From the NCBI RefSeq assembly GCF_014644315.1, contig NZ_BMKL01000001.1, positions 569,001 through 633,000 of the forward strand: a DNA stretch of 64,000 nucleotides. Direction: 5' to 3'. The stretch is from Tsuneonella deserti (GTDB lineage Bacteria; Pseudomonadota; Alphaproteobacteria; Sphingomonadales; Sphingomonadaceae). Under the pieces are notes generated by a model that worked only from the letters and a program-made list of their open reading frames with translations, had not been told where the DNA came from and ran no database searches. Within the stretch, counting starts at the first letter, position 1. Every line of letters starts with the position of its first letter. A program made the position numbers and the translations under genes. Of this stretch, positions 1 to 8,317 are shown in pieces.

Positions 1-2318
1 CTGAGCCTGGTGGCGACGATGTTGTTCGCCGCGCAGTAGGCGTTGACCGCGGCGTCGATCGCCGAGTCCTCGGCCGTACGGTCGAGGTTGCGGTGGATGT
101 AGGTCAGACCGAAGGTCCACAGGTCCATCTTGTGCTCGTACCCGAGGATGATCTCGCTCTCGCGGGTCGCCTTCAGGTTCGACGCGATGGCCTGCGAAGT
201 ATCGATGTCCGCACCGTCGCCGGTCACGTTGCAGTTGGTGAGCGAACCACCCGGAAGCAGCGCGAACGGACAAGCGGTCTGGTAGGTCCCGTTGTTGGTG
301 ACCTGGTCGCCCAGAACCGGAAGGCCGTTCACGACGCCGTCAAGGTAATAACGCTGACGGAAGTAGTACGACGGGGCGCCCTGGCGGAACGCCGTGTTGC
401 TGGCGATCGGCAGGTAGTACCAGCCGTACGAACCGAAGAACTTGCCAGCGTCGCCGACTTCATAGGTGAAGCCCAGACGCGGAGCATAGTTCTCCTTGAG
501 GTTGGCGATCGGCAGGCCACTCGGCTTGTTGACGCGGAAGTCGTCGCGGCGGACGCCCAGGTTAAGCGTCAGACGATCGGTGACGTCCCACTGGTCCTGG
601 ATGTAGTACGCCTGGTTCTTCGCCTTGAACGCACCGCCCGTGTTGAAATAGTTCAACTCGATGATCGGCTGGCCGGTAGCATCCGGCGCGCGGACGATCA
701 TCCGGTAACCCGCACCGCCAAGGATCGCATCGTAGGCTTGCTGGCTGAGCAGGCCTGCTCCCAGTAGCACGTCGCCACCGGTGGTGACGGACACGTGGTT
801 GAGGGTGTTCTTTTCCTGATCGTAACCGAAGCGGACGTGGTGGTCGCCCAGCAGCGAGAAGCGAAGGTCGGCATCGGCGCGGAAGAACTTGCGCTCGGTG
901 TCGTAAGGCGAGTCGATCAGCTGGATGCGCTGACCATTGAAGAACCCGCTATCCGGAACTCCGAAGACGGTGTCGGTCGACACGTTTACGAAGTATGGCG
1001 AGCTGCCTTCGCCCGCGGTCGTGGCGAAGTCGAAACGATCGCGAACCCGGCCGTAAGCGGCCGACAGCGTCAGCCAGTCGGTGAACTGACCGGTGTACTT
1101 GCCGACGAAGTTCAGGCCGCCGCTGTAGAAATCGGTAACGGCAGGGGCCGCACCGATGACCGGAGCACCATCAGCGCCGGTGGAGTACGTGCGGTCGAAA
1201 CGCGTAGTCGTGTTGCGCGTATCGAAGATCGTGAACTCAAGGTGCTGGCTGTCGATCGGATAGGCATCGACCTTCACGCCCCAGAACGGATCGTCGTTCT
1301 TGCGCTCATAAGCGGTGCCCGCAGCCGGCGCGTTGGTCAGGCTGGTGGTGCGCTGGAACTGGCCCATGCCATAGACGAACAGACGATCCTTGATGATCGG
1401 CAGGCCGGCTTCGAGCGTGACAAGCAGAGAATCGGCTTCGTCGTAGTGCCGGTTGGTGATCGGGATCGGAACGCCGTTGGGCTGGGTGAACAGGTTCTTC
1501 CCGTGCGAACGCAGGAAGTCCGGAGCCCAGTCGATGTGCGCGGCAGCGAAAAAGTCGTTGGTGCCCGACTTGCTGACCGCGTTGACGATGCCGCCGGTGG
1601 CACGGCCGTATTCGGCCTGGTAGCCGCCGTTCTTAACGTCGACGTTCTTGTAGAAGTAGAACGGGACGGTGGCGCCGCCGAGGTAGTTGTCGAAGTTGGT
1701 CAGGTTCATGCCGTTGAGGTAGTAGGCATTTTCCGCAACCGACGAACCGCCGATCGAGGGCAGGTAGCCGAAGCTCGCGTCGCCGATCGTGGTGTTCGGC
1801 GCCAGCAGGACGACGTCGGTCAGGGTGCGGCCGAGCGGCTTGTCCTTGATGAAGTCCTCGACGTCGACCGAAAGGCCAACGGTGGTGCCGGTGAAGGCCT
1901 GCTGAATCCGCGCGCCGGTAACGACGATGACGTCGCCGGCGGTCAGCGGGATGGTGAGCTGGGTCGTGGTCGACGGCTGGATGACCACGCCTTCCGCGCG
2001 ATAGCTCGCGCCAGCGGCATTGCTCGCCTCGACGTTATAGGTGCCGGGGGCCAAGTCATTGACCGAGAAGTTGCCGTTGGGGCCGGTCGTGGCGGTACGC
2101 GACACGCCGCTTTCCTGCGAGGTGAGGACGACGGTGGCGCCAGCAGCCGGAGCGCCGGCTTCGTCGGTCACGCGGCCGGTGAGAGCACCGGAGGTGTAGT
2201 CCTGTGCGTGAAGCGCGGCGGTCGGAAGGGCCGTCGCAGCGACGCCCGTGCCGACGACTGCCAGCACGCGCAGAGCTGAGCTCGACGCGAGCAGCTGTTT
2301 GCGGAGTTTGCTCATCAT
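1..2318 (-). CDS. TonB-dependent receptor with N-terminal carboxypeptidase-regulatory-like domain (3' end outside window)
   Basis: Outer-membrane receptor for energised uptake of an unidentified ligand. About 772 residues are visible and the C-terminal strands lie beyond the left edge. It opens MSKLRKQLLASSSALRV, followed by a signal peptide ending near LHAQDYTSG. A carboxypeptidase-regulatory-like beta-sandwich follows (GALTGRVTDEAGAPAAGATV), then a plug region (PSIGGSSVAENAYYLNGMNL, YGRATGGIVNAVSKSGTN), then barrel strands rich in aromatic residues. ATG codons at 2318 and 2315 are adjacent; 2318 is chosen, with only a weak upstream GGAA. It is divergent from a thiolase/SDR/enoyl-CoA hydratase set, so its ligand may be the compound those enzymes degrade. 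That is inference, and the substrate cannot be read from the sequence. Confidence 0.93.
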   Translation of the reverse strand, partial: MMSKLRKQLLASSSALRVLAVVGTGVAATALPTAALHAQDYTSGALTGRVTDEAGAPAAGATVVLTSQESGVSRTATTGPNGNFSVNDLAPGTYNVEASNAAGASYRAEGVVIQPSTTTQLTIPLTAGDVIVVTGARIQQAFTGTTVGLSVDVEDFIKDKPLGRTLTDVVLLAPNTTIGDASFGYLPSIGGSSVAENAYYLNGMNLTNFDNYLGGATVPFYFYKNVDVKNGGYQAEYGRATGGIVNAVSKSGTNDFFAAAHIDWAPDFLRSHGKNLFTQPNGVPIPITNRHYDEADSLLVTLEAGLPIIKDRLFVYGMGQFQRTTSLTNAPAAGTAYERKNDDPFWGVKVDAYPIDSQHLEFTIFDTRNTTTRFDRTYSTGADGAPVIGAAPAVTDFYSGGLNFVGKYTGQFTDWLTLSAAYGRVRDRFDFATTAGEGSSPYFVNVSTDTVFGVPDSGFFNGQRIQLIDSPYDTERKFFRADADLRFSLLGDHHVRFGYDQEKNTLNHVSVTTGGDVLLGAGLLSQQAYDAILGGAGYRMIVRAPDATGQPIIELNYFNTGGAFKAKNQAYYIQDQWDVTDRLTLNLGVRRDDFRVNKPSGLPIANLKENYAPRLGFTYEVGDAGKFFGSYGWYYLPIASNTAFRQGAPSYYFRQRYYLDGVVNGLPVLGDQVTNNGTYQTACPFALLPGGSLTNCNVTGDGADIDTSQAIASNLKATRESEIILGYEHKMDLWTFGLTYIHRNLDRTAEDSAIDAAVNAYCAANNIVATRL

Positions 2319-2666
2319 GTTTTCTGTTCCATCCCCTATCCAGAGCAGGCTCGATGTCGCCTGTCCGATTCTGAGTTCCGCGCCCTCTGGCTGGGTCAAT
2401 CCAACAGGTTCGGCGGAATGCGGGCTCTGGTGACAACGGGGCAGCAGTTTTGCAAACGGGAAGCTGTGAACCGGGGCACAACGGCAAGCCGGTGTTGCAA
2501 TTCAGTGACAGCGCAGGTTTTGCGGGTCACCGTGCTCGTCATCGCGCGCAAGACCAAAGCTGGACAGATCCGCGATTGAGTTAGTTGCCATTCGCAACCT
2601 AGGGTGCTTTAGGCGAGGGAAATTAACCGGGCCCGTTGGAGGGCTCCGCAGTGAGAGGGACTATCA
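2319..2666. promoter_or_regulatory. Divergent intergenic region between the receptor and the thiolase, with an operator-like dyad
   Basis: These 348 bases hold no convincing gene. Both flanking genes are transcribed outward, so both promoters should lie here. The clearest element is the dyad GTTGC-CATTC-GCAAC at 2584-2598, of the size a dimeric repressor would bind, about 70 bases before the thiolase start. A TTTTGCAAAC block lies near 2451. A GAGAGGGA ribosome-binding site precedes the thiolase ATG. No specific promoter hexamers could be assigned with confidence. Confidence 0.4.
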
Positions 2667-3839
2667 ATGGGCGCCGCTTATATCGTCGATGCCGTCCGCA
2701 CCGCAGGCGGCCGCCGCGGAGGACGCCTGGCCGGGGTGCACCCGGTCGATCTTGCCGCGGCATCGCTCGATGCGCTGGTGAGCCGCACGGGCATCGATCC
2801 CGCCCGGGTGGATGACGTGGTGATGGGCTGCGTGACGCAGGCCGGCGAACAGTCGATGCAGGTCGGGCGCATGGCGGTGCTCGCTTCGAAGACGCTGCCG
2901 CAATCGACCCCCGCGGTTACGATCGACCGCCAGTGCGGCTCGTCCCAGCAGGCGATCCAGTTCGCCGCCCAGGCCGTGATGAGCGGGACGCAAGACGCGG
3001 TCATCGCCGCCGGCATCGAAAGCATGACCCGCGTGCCGATGGGCACCAGCGCGACGTTCCACATGAAGGAGGGCATGGGCCACTACAAGTCGCCCGGCCT
3101 CGAGGCGAAGTACCCAGGCATCATGTGGTCGCAGTTCGCCGGCGCGGAGATGATCGCCGACAAGTACGGCTTCTCCAAAGAAGACCTCGACCGCTTCGCC
3201 TACGAAAGCCATCGCAAGGCGATCGCCGCGACCGAGAGCGGAGCGTTCGAGCGCGAGATCGTGCCGATCACCATCCAGACGCCGGAAGGCGAGGCGCAGC
3301 ACACGGTGGACGAGGGCATCCGTTTCGATGCCACGCTGGAAAGCATCGCAGCCGTGAAGCTGCTCAAGGAAGGGGGCAAGCTGACCGCAGCCACCTCCAG
3401 CCAGATATGCGACGGGTCGAGCGCGGCGCTGGTGGTGTCTGAAACCGCGCTCAAGGAACTGGGCCTCACGCCCCGCGCGCGCATCCATACGCTGACGGTG
3501 ACGGCGGGCGACCCGGTCATCATGCTCGAGGAACCGCTGTTCGCGACCGACAAGGCGCTCAAGCGCGCCGGGCTCAGCATCGGCGACATCGACCTTTACG
3601 AAGTGAACGAGGCATTCGCCTCCGTGCCGCTGGCATGGCTCAAGCATGTCGGCGCGGACCCGGAAAAGCTCAACGTCAACGGCGGGGCGATCGCGCTCGG
3701 CCACCCGCTCGGCGCCAGCGGCACCAAGCTGATGGCGACCCTGCTGAACGCCCTCCATGCGCGTGGGAAGAAATACGGCCTGCAAACGATGTGCGAAGGC
3801 GGCGGCGTCGCCAACGTCACGATTATCGAGGCGGTCTAG
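2667..3839 (+). CDS. Acetyl-CoA C-acyltransferase (thiolase)
   Basis: Thiolytic cleavage of a 3-ketoacyl-CoA to acetyl-CoA (or propionyl-CoA) plus a shortened acyl-CoA. The 390 residues match the normal thiolase length. The nucleophile Cys is near residue 90 (IDRQCGSSQQ), the catalytic His near 346 (GHPLGASG) and the second Cys near 376 (CEGGG), so all active-site residues are present. GAGAGGGA precedes the ATG. It is the first gene of a set with a short-chain dehydrogenase, an enoyl-CoA hydratase and a MarR regulator, which together supply three steps of a beta-oxidation-like route. The chain or ring that is degraded is not known. Confidence 0.93.
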   Translation: MGAAYIVDAVRTAGGRRGGRLAGVHPVDLAAASLDALVSRTGIDPARVDDVVMGCVTQAGEQSMQVGRMAVLASKTLPQSTPAVTIDRQCGSSQQAIQFAAQAVMSGTQDAVIAAGIESMTRVPMGTSATFHMKEGMGHYKSPGLEAKYPGIMWSQFAGAEMIADKYGFSKEDLDRFAYESHRKAIAATESGAFEREIVPITIQTPEGEAQHTVDEGIRFDATLESIAAVKLLKEGGKLTAATSSQICDGSSAALVVSETALKELGLTPRARIHTLTVTAGDPVIMLEEPLFATDKALKRAGLSIGDIDLYEVNEAFASVPLAWLKHVGADPEKLNVNGGAIALGHPLGASGTKLMATLLNALHARGKKYGLQTMCEGGGVANVTIIEAV

Positions 3840-3886
3840 GACCCCTCGGCACGATTCAAACGGTTTATCCAGACGGGAGAGTATTC

Positions 3887-4669
3887 ATGAAAGTCGATAG
3901 CAACACCGCCGCCGTCGTCACCGGCGGCGCCTCGGGCCTCGGCGCGGCAACCGCCCGCGCGCTCGCGGCGAAGGGCGCCAAGGTCGCCATCTTCGACCTG
4001 CAGGCTGAAAAGGGCGAGGCCGTCGCCAAGGAAATCGGCGGCGTGTTCTGCGAAGTCAACGTGACCGACGACGCCTCGGTCGATGCCGGGTTCGAAAAGG
4101 CGCGCGCGGCTCACGGCCAGGAGCGCATCCTCGTCAACTGTGCGGGCACCGGCAACGCGATCAAGACCGCCAGCAGGTCCAAGACCGACGGCAGCATCAA
4201 GCACTTCCCGCTCGACGCGTTCAACTGGATCATCCAGATCAACCTCGTCGGCACCTTCCGCTGCATCGCCAAGTCGGCCGCGGGCATGCTCACGCTGGAG
4301 CCGATGGAAGACGGCGAGCGCGGCGCGATCGTCAACACCGCTTCGGTCGCGGCCGAGGACGGCCAGATCGGCCAGGCGGCCTACTCCGCTTCGAAGGGCG
4401 GGGTGGTCGGCATGACTCTGCCCATCGCGCGCGACCTGATGAGCGAAGGCATCCGGGTGAACACGATCCTCCCGGGCATCTTCAACACCCCGCTGATGAA
4501 CGCCGCGCCGCAGCAGGTGAAGGACGCGCTGGCCGCTTCCGTCCCGTTCCCCAAGCGTCTCGGCAATGCCGAGGAGTACGCCATGCTCGCCATGACCATG
4601 ATCGAGTGCGGCTATTTCAACGGCGAGGACGTCCGCCTCGACGGCGCGATCCGGATGGCGCCGCGCTGA
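3887..4669 (+). CDS. Short-chain dehydrogenase, 3-hydroxyacyl-CoA dehydrogenase type II-like
   Basis: 260-residue Rossmann oxidoreductase. It has the cofactor motif TGGASGLGAA near residue 12, a NCAG motif (the NNAG position) near residue 87, and the catalytic Ser (NTASVAAEDG) with YSASK. The shape and the long insert before the active site resemble HSD10-type 3-hydroxyacyl-CoA dehydrogenases, which make the 3-ketoacyl-CoA that the upstream thiolase would cleave. The start at 3887 is chosen because GGGAGA lies 6 bases upstream and the Rossmann motif then sits at the expected N-terminal position. It lies 47 bases after the thiolase and is probably co-transcribed. A paralogue is found at 33911-34705. 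Confidence 0.9.
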   Translation: MKVDSNTAAVVTGGASGLGAATARALAAKGAKVAIFDLQAEKGEAVAKEIGGVFCEVNVTDDASVDAGFEKARAAHGQERILVNCAGTGNAIKTASRSKTDGSIKHFPLDAFNWIIQINLVGTFRCIAKSAAGMLTLEPMEDGERGAIVNTASVAAEDGQIGQAAYSASKGGVVGMTLPIARDLMSEGIRVNTILPGIFNTPLMNAAPQQVKDALAASVPFPKRLGNAEEYAMLAMTMIECGYFNGEDVRLDGAIRMAPR

Positions 4670-4734
4670 TCGCGGGGCCATGTCCTTTCCTACATCGGCC
4701 GGCTCGCGTTAGCGTGGCGGCATGATGCATTTCC

Positions 4735-4782
4735 GGCGCCTCGACCGTTCCGCTTTTCGCGGTCCGGTGGAGGCGCCTTTTT
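4735..4782 (+). terminator. Rho-independent terminator after the thiolase/SDR pair
   Basis: GGCGCCTC (4735-4742) pairs with GAGGCGCC (4770-4777). The stem is extended inward by ACC/GGT after one mismatch and is followed directly by TTTTT (4778-4782). The stem strength and T-run are typical of an intrinsic terminator reading on the + strand. The 38-bp repeated element begins six bases later. Confidence 0.8.
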
Positions 4783-4787
4783 ATTGC

Positions 4788-4825
4788 CCAGGACAGTGGT
4801 CCATGTGGTCCATGGGTCCAACAAA
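4788..4825 (+). repeat. 38-bp dispersed element, copy 1
   Basis: This copy differs from the one at 58752-58789 by a single base (T instead of C at the 19th position). It begins CCAGGACAGTGGTCCATG and contains GGTCCATG twice, nine bases apart, followed by GGTCCAAC. It lies between a terminator T-run and the start of an enoyl-CoA hydratase (4841). No coding role is apparent. Its function is unknown; it could be a regulator-binding site, an RNA leader element or a small dispersed repeat. Confidence 0.75.
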
Positions 4826-4840
4826 CCGAGGGAGCGGCGC

Positions 4841-5713
4841 ATGAGCGGGTACAGCCAGATCAGGTACGAGGTGCAAGGACCGGCGGCGGTCGTCACGCTG
4901 AACCGGCCCGAGAAGATGAACGCTTTCACCCGCACGATGATGGACGAGATCATCGCCGCGATGGACGAAGCCGATGCCGACGACAGGGTGCGCGCGGTCG
5001 TGTTCACCGGTAGCGGAGAGCGTGCATTCTGCGCTGGCGCCGACCTTACGCCGGAGGGCGGGGGCCACGTGTTCTCCGACCCGAACCCGGTCGAGGACTT
5101 GTCCGACGAGCGCGTGCGCGACGGGGGCGGGCGGCTGACCTTGCGCCTGTTCGACAGCAAGAAGCCTTTGATCTCGGCCTGCAATGGCGTCGCGGTGGGC
5201 GTGGGCGCGACGATGCAGCTTCCCATGGACATCCGCCTGGCTTCCGACAACGCGCGCTATGGTTTCGTCTTCGCAAGGCGCGGCATCGTGCCGGAAGCCG
5301 CCTCGAGCTGGTTCCTGCCTCGTCTTGTCGGGATGCAGACCGCGCTCGAATGGTGCATGACCGGCCGCCTGTTCGATGCCGCCGAGGCGCGGGACCGTGG
5401 GCTGGTGCGCTCGGTCCATCCCCAGGGAGAGTTGATGGACGCGGCGCTCGCGATCGTCGACGAGATCGCCGGCAATACGTCCGCCGTCTCGATCGCGATG
5501 ACCCGCGCGATGCTGTGGCGCCTGTCGGCCACCGAGCACCCGATGATGGCTCACCGGATCGACAGCCGCGCGATCTACCGTCTCAGCCGCAGCGCCGACG
5601 CTCGTGAGGGGATCCAGAGCTTCCTCGAAAAGCGCAGCCCCCGATATCCCGACACCGTGAGTGGCGACATGCCCGATTTCTATCCCTGGTGGGATGAGCC
5701 CGGGTACCGGTGA
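4841..5713 (+). CDS. Enoyl-CoA hydratase/isomerase (crotonase family)
   Basis: 290-residue crotonase-fold enzyme acting on an acyl-CoA. The N-terminal block VVTLNRPEKMNAFTR is typical. The oxyanion-hole loop is AFCAGADLTPEGGG, and a second conserved block, GIVPEAASSWFLPRLVG, carries a Glu at the position of a catalytic acid. The ATG at 4841 has GAGGGAG 5-11 bases upstream and begins at the conserved domain; an earlier in-frame ATG at 4784 would translate the 38-bp repeat and is rejected. It is followed by a MarR regulator 42 bases downstream. It could be a hydratase or an isomerase, and the substrate is unknown. Confidence 0.9.
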   Translation: MSGYSQIRYEVQGPAAVVTLNRPEKMNAFTRTMMDEIIAAMDEADADDRVRAVVFTGSGERAFCAGADLTPEGGGHVFSDPNPVEDLSDERVRDGGGRLTLRLFDSKKPLISACNGVAVGVGATMQLPMDIRLASDNARYGFVFARRGIVPEAASSWFLPRLVGMQTALEWCMTGRLFDAAEARDRGLVRSVHPQGELMDAALAIVDEIAGNTSAVSIAMTRAMLWRLSATEHPMMAHRIDSRAIYRLSRSADAREGIQSFLEKRSPRYPDTVSGDMPDFYPWWDEPGYR

Positions 5714-5755
5714 TCCGCTTGCGTTGGTGAATAGTTACCGTAGAAACCGCTTGCT

Positions 5756-6232
5756 ATGGCCCACGACCCAACACCAGCGCGGCTGGCGGATTTCCTTCCC
5801 TATCTGCTCTCGGTCACGTCGAACGCGGTCAGCGGCCGGGTGGCCGAAGTGTACCGGTCGCGGTTCGGCCTGCGCATACCAGAGTGGCGCGTCATGGCGG
5901 TACTCGGCGATTCCGGCGCGTTGACGCAGCGCCAGCTGACGGGGGCGACCTTGATGGACAAGGTGGCCGTCAACCGCGCCTGCAAGGGTCTCGAGGAGCG
6001 CGGCCTGGCTGTTCGCACCGCCAACGCCCTGGACGGGCGCTCGCACCACCTGGAGCTGACCGCGGCGGGCAAGGCGATGCACGGCCAGATCATGCCGCTC
6101 GCGCTCGGCATGGAGAAGCAGCTGTTCGAAGATTTCTCCGAAACCGAACGGGAGGATTTCGCGCGCTTTCTCGGCCGCCTGCGCGAAGCTTCGGCAGGCC
6201 TGGGAGGTGAGCCCGAAGGCGGACCCGACTGA
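5756..6232 (+). CDS. MarR-family transcriptional regulator
   Basis: 158-residue winged-helix DNA-binding protein. The core IPEWRVMAVLGDSGALTQRQL, the recognition-helix region MDKVAVNRACKGLEERGL and the wing RTANALDGRSHHLELTAAG follow the MarR plan. Members often repress neighbouring catabolic genes and release DNA on binding an aromatic acid or CoA thioester. Its place at the end of the thiolase/SDR/hydratase set suggests that it controls that set and possibly the divergent receptor; this is inference. The gene is convergent with the tad operon, whose last gene ends 24 bases away. Confidence 0.9.
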   Translation: MAHDPTPARLADFLPYLLSVTSNAVSGRVAEVYRSRFGLRIPEWRVMAVLGDSGALTQRQLTGATLMDKVAVNRACKGLEERGLAVRTANALDGRSHHLELTAAGKAMHGQIMPLALGMEKQLFEDFSETEREDFARFLGRLREASAGLGGEPEGGPD

Positions 6233-6256
6233 CTTGGCAGCCGGGCCCTGCGGGTC

Positions 6257-7270
6257 TTACTTCGCGCCGGGGCCGCCGCCCGAGAACGCGTCGCTGATCG
6301 AGCAGGCCGCCGGGCCGAGGATGACGACGAACAGGGTCGGCAGGATGAACAGGATCAGCGGCACCGTCATGATCGCGGGAAGCCGGGCGGCCTTCTCCTC
6401 GGCGCGCATCATCCGCTCGTTGCGGAACTCCGCCGACAGCACGCGCAGCGCGCTTGCCAGGGGGGTACCGTAACGCTCGGTCTGGATCATCGTGGTCACC
6501 ACGCCGCGGACCGAGTCCAGGTCGACGCGGTAGGCGAGGTTGTCGAACGCCATCTTGCGCTCGTTGAGGAACGACAGCTCGATCGCGGTGAGCGCGAATT
6601 CGTCACCCAGTTCGGGATAGGCGCGGCCGAGCTCCTTGGCGACGCGGTTGAACGCAGCGTCGACGGTCAGTCCCGCCTCGGCGCAGATGACCAGCAGATC
6701 GAGCGCGTCGGGAAGCCCCTTGCGAACGAGGTCGGTCCGCTTCTTGGCCTTGTTCTTGAGGTAGATTTCGGGTGCCTTGTAGCCAATGCCAACTGCCGCC
6801 GAGAGGGCGAACAGGCGCTTCATGCTGCCCCAATCGGGATAGAGGTTCATCAGGTAGATGACCACGAAGGCGATCAGGCCGAACAGAATCGGCAGGATCG
6901 CGCGGGCACCGATCACGTAGACCGCCAGTTCCTTGTTCCGGTAGCCGGCCCACGCGAGCTTCTGCTGGATGACTTCCAGCTGGCTCTGCTGGAGCACTTT
7001 CATGCTCGCGAGCGCCCCCTTGACCTTGTCGGTCGAGTCGGTGCGCCGCATCAGGCTGGTGCGCTTGCGCGCGTTGGTCTTGATGATGCCCGCCTTGAGC
7101 TCGTCGCGCCGCGCGGAAAGCGCCTTGACGCGCTTGGCCATCGGGTCCTTGACCGTCACCGCGGCATAGATCGCCAGGATGACCGCGAAAGCGGCGACCG
7201 CGGCGAGCATCGTCCCGATGAGGATGACGTCGAAGCCGAGGAGAGTGGGTCCTGATGAGTTGCTGATCAT
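6257..7270 (-). CDS. tadC: Tad pilus inner-membrane platform protein TadC (type II secretion F family)
   Basis: 337-residue integral membrane protein of the tight-adherence (Flp pilus) machine. It pairs with TadB to form the platform on which the pilus ATPase works. An N-terminal membrane segment (VILIGTMLAAVAAFAVILAI) is followed by a charged cytoplasmic stretch, further hydrophobic segments, and the T2SSF core (ALDLLVICAEAGLTVDAAFN, ERYGTPLASALRVLSAE) near residues 180-290. A final membrane span carries PLILFILPTLFVVILGP. The ATG at 7270 lies 10 bases after tadB. It is the last gene of the visible tad operon, and no tadD/E/F follows. Confidence 0.93.
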   Translation of the reverse strand: MISNSSGPTLLGFDVILIGTMLAAVAAFAVILAIYAAVTVKDPMAKRVKALSARRDELKAGIIKTNARKRTSLMRRTDSTDKVKGALASMKVLQQSQLEVIQQKLAWAGYRNKELAVYVIGARAILPILFGLIAFVVIYLMNLYPDWGSMKRLFALSAAVGIGYKAPEIYLKNKAKKRTDLVRKGLPDALDLLVICAEAGLTVDAAFNRVAKELGRAYPELGDEFALTAIELSFLNERKMAFDNLAYRVDLDSVRGVVTTMIQTERYGTPLASALRVLSAEFRNERMMRAEEKAARLPAIMTVPLILFILPTLFVVILGPAACSISDAFSGGGPGAK

Positions 7271-7280
7271 GGCGTCCGTC

Positions 7281-8252
7281 TCAGATCTCGAAGTTGACCA
7301 TCTTGGCCATGATGAACACGCCGATCCCCATCCAGACCATGCCGCCCATTCCGGCGACGATCAGGCGATCCTCGTAGAAGAATCCCGACAGGTACGTCGG
7401 ATTCATGAACCAGATGAGGATGAAGACGATGAAGGGCAGCGATCCGACGATATAGGCCGATGCCTTGGATTCCGAGCTCATGGCCCGGATCTTCAGCTTC
7501 ATCTGGCTGCGCTTGCGAAGCACATCGGCGAGGTTCGACAGCGTTTCGGCAAGGTTGCCGCCCGTTTCACGCTGGATCGCCAGGGTGATGCAGAAGAAGT
7601 TGAATTCCGGGATAGCCAGCCGGTCGGCGGTGACGTTGAGCGATTCTTCCATCGTGCGGCCGACCTTGATGCGGTCAGTGATCGCCTTGAATTCCTCGCC
7701 CACCGGCCCCGGCACCTCGTGGGCGACTACGGCCAGGGTTTCGGTAACCGGAAGACCCGAGCGCAGGCCACGGACCAGCAATTCGATCGCATCGGGAAAC
7801 TTGGCGTTGAACTGGTTGGTCCGTTTCTTGATGAAATGGTTCACCACCATGTGCGGAAGGCCGGCGCCGATGAACAGGCCCACCGCGAGCGACAGGATCG
7901 GCGCGCCCGTGCGGAGGAAAATCAGCACGCTGATGACAAGCGCGATGCCGCCGCTGGTGTAGAAGTACTGCGCGAGCGTCCAGGACTTGCCGCTGCGGTT
8001 GAGCCGGTTGGCCAGCGCTTCCATGCGGGAGCCCGATCCGGCGACCTTGAAGGACTGGGGCTTGCGGGCCGCGATCGCCTTCTTGAGCTGGGATTCGACC
8101 TTCGTATCCGTGCTTTCCGAGTGGCGGTAGCGCACCGCCTGGAGGCGGCGGGTGCTTTCCTTCGCGATCGAGGGTCCCGACAGCGCGGTGTATGCCAGCG
8201 CCAGCATGGCCGTGAGGGCGCCAGCGAACATTAGCAACTGGAGAACGCTCAT
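7281..8252 (-). CDS. tadB: Tad pilus inner-membrane platform protein TadB (type II secretion F family)
   Basis: 323-residue membrane protein. The N-terminal span LQLLMFAGALTAMLALAYTA is followed by a cytoplasmic linker, a pair of central hydrophobic segments, and the T2SSF domain (FPDAIELLVRGLRSGLPVTE, ETGGNLAETLSNLADVLRKR). The ATG at 8252 is preferred to a TTG at 8273 because AGGAAGG then sits about 11 bases upstream. It lies directly after cpaE with a 65-base gap that contains a strong hairpin. The CpaF ATPase gene that normally precedes tadB is absent here. Confidence 0.92.
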   Translation of the reverse strand: MSVLQLLMFAGALTAMLALAYTALSGPSIAKESTRRLQAVRYRHSESTDTKVESQLKKAIAARKPQSFKVAGSGSRMEALANRLNRSGKSWTLAQYFYTSGGIALVISVLIFLRTGAPILSLAVGLFIGAGLPHMVVNHFIKKRTNQFNAKFPDAIELLVRGLRSGLPVTETLAVVAHEVPGPVGEEFKAITDRIKVGRTMEESLNVTADRLAIPEFNFFCITLAIQRETGGNLAETLSNLADVLRKRSQMKLKIRAMSSESKASAYIVGSLPFIVFILIWFMNPTYLSGFFYEDRLIVAGMGGMVWMGIGVFIMAKMVNFEI

Positions 8253-8284
8253 CAGATGGTCCGCCTTCCTCAAATACCGGGGTC

Positions 8285-8312
8285 AGCGCCGCCGCACCTT
8301 GGCGGCGGCGCT
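8285..8312 (-). other. Strong intercistronic hairpin between cpaE and tadB
   Basis: A perfect 11-bp inverted repeat (8285-8295 with 8302-8312, arms AGCGCCGCCGC and GCGGCGGCGCT) encloses a six-base loop. No T-run follows it in the direction of transcription. It sits exactly where cpaF would be expected, in the 65 bases between the cpaE stop and the tadB start. It may act as an mRNA processing or stabilising structure, or be what remains at a deletion junction. Confidence 0.65.
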
Positions 8313-8317
8313 GCGGT

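Noticed and set aside
63..2279. Plus-strand open frames at the left edge
   Set aside because: They are antisense to the TonB-dependent receptor, whose frame shows the signal peptide, plug and barrel motifs.
8285..8312. Intrinsic terminator between cpaE and tadB
   Set aside because: The stem is strong but lacks a T-run on the transcribed strand, and the operon continues immediately. It is listed as a hairpin of unknown role.
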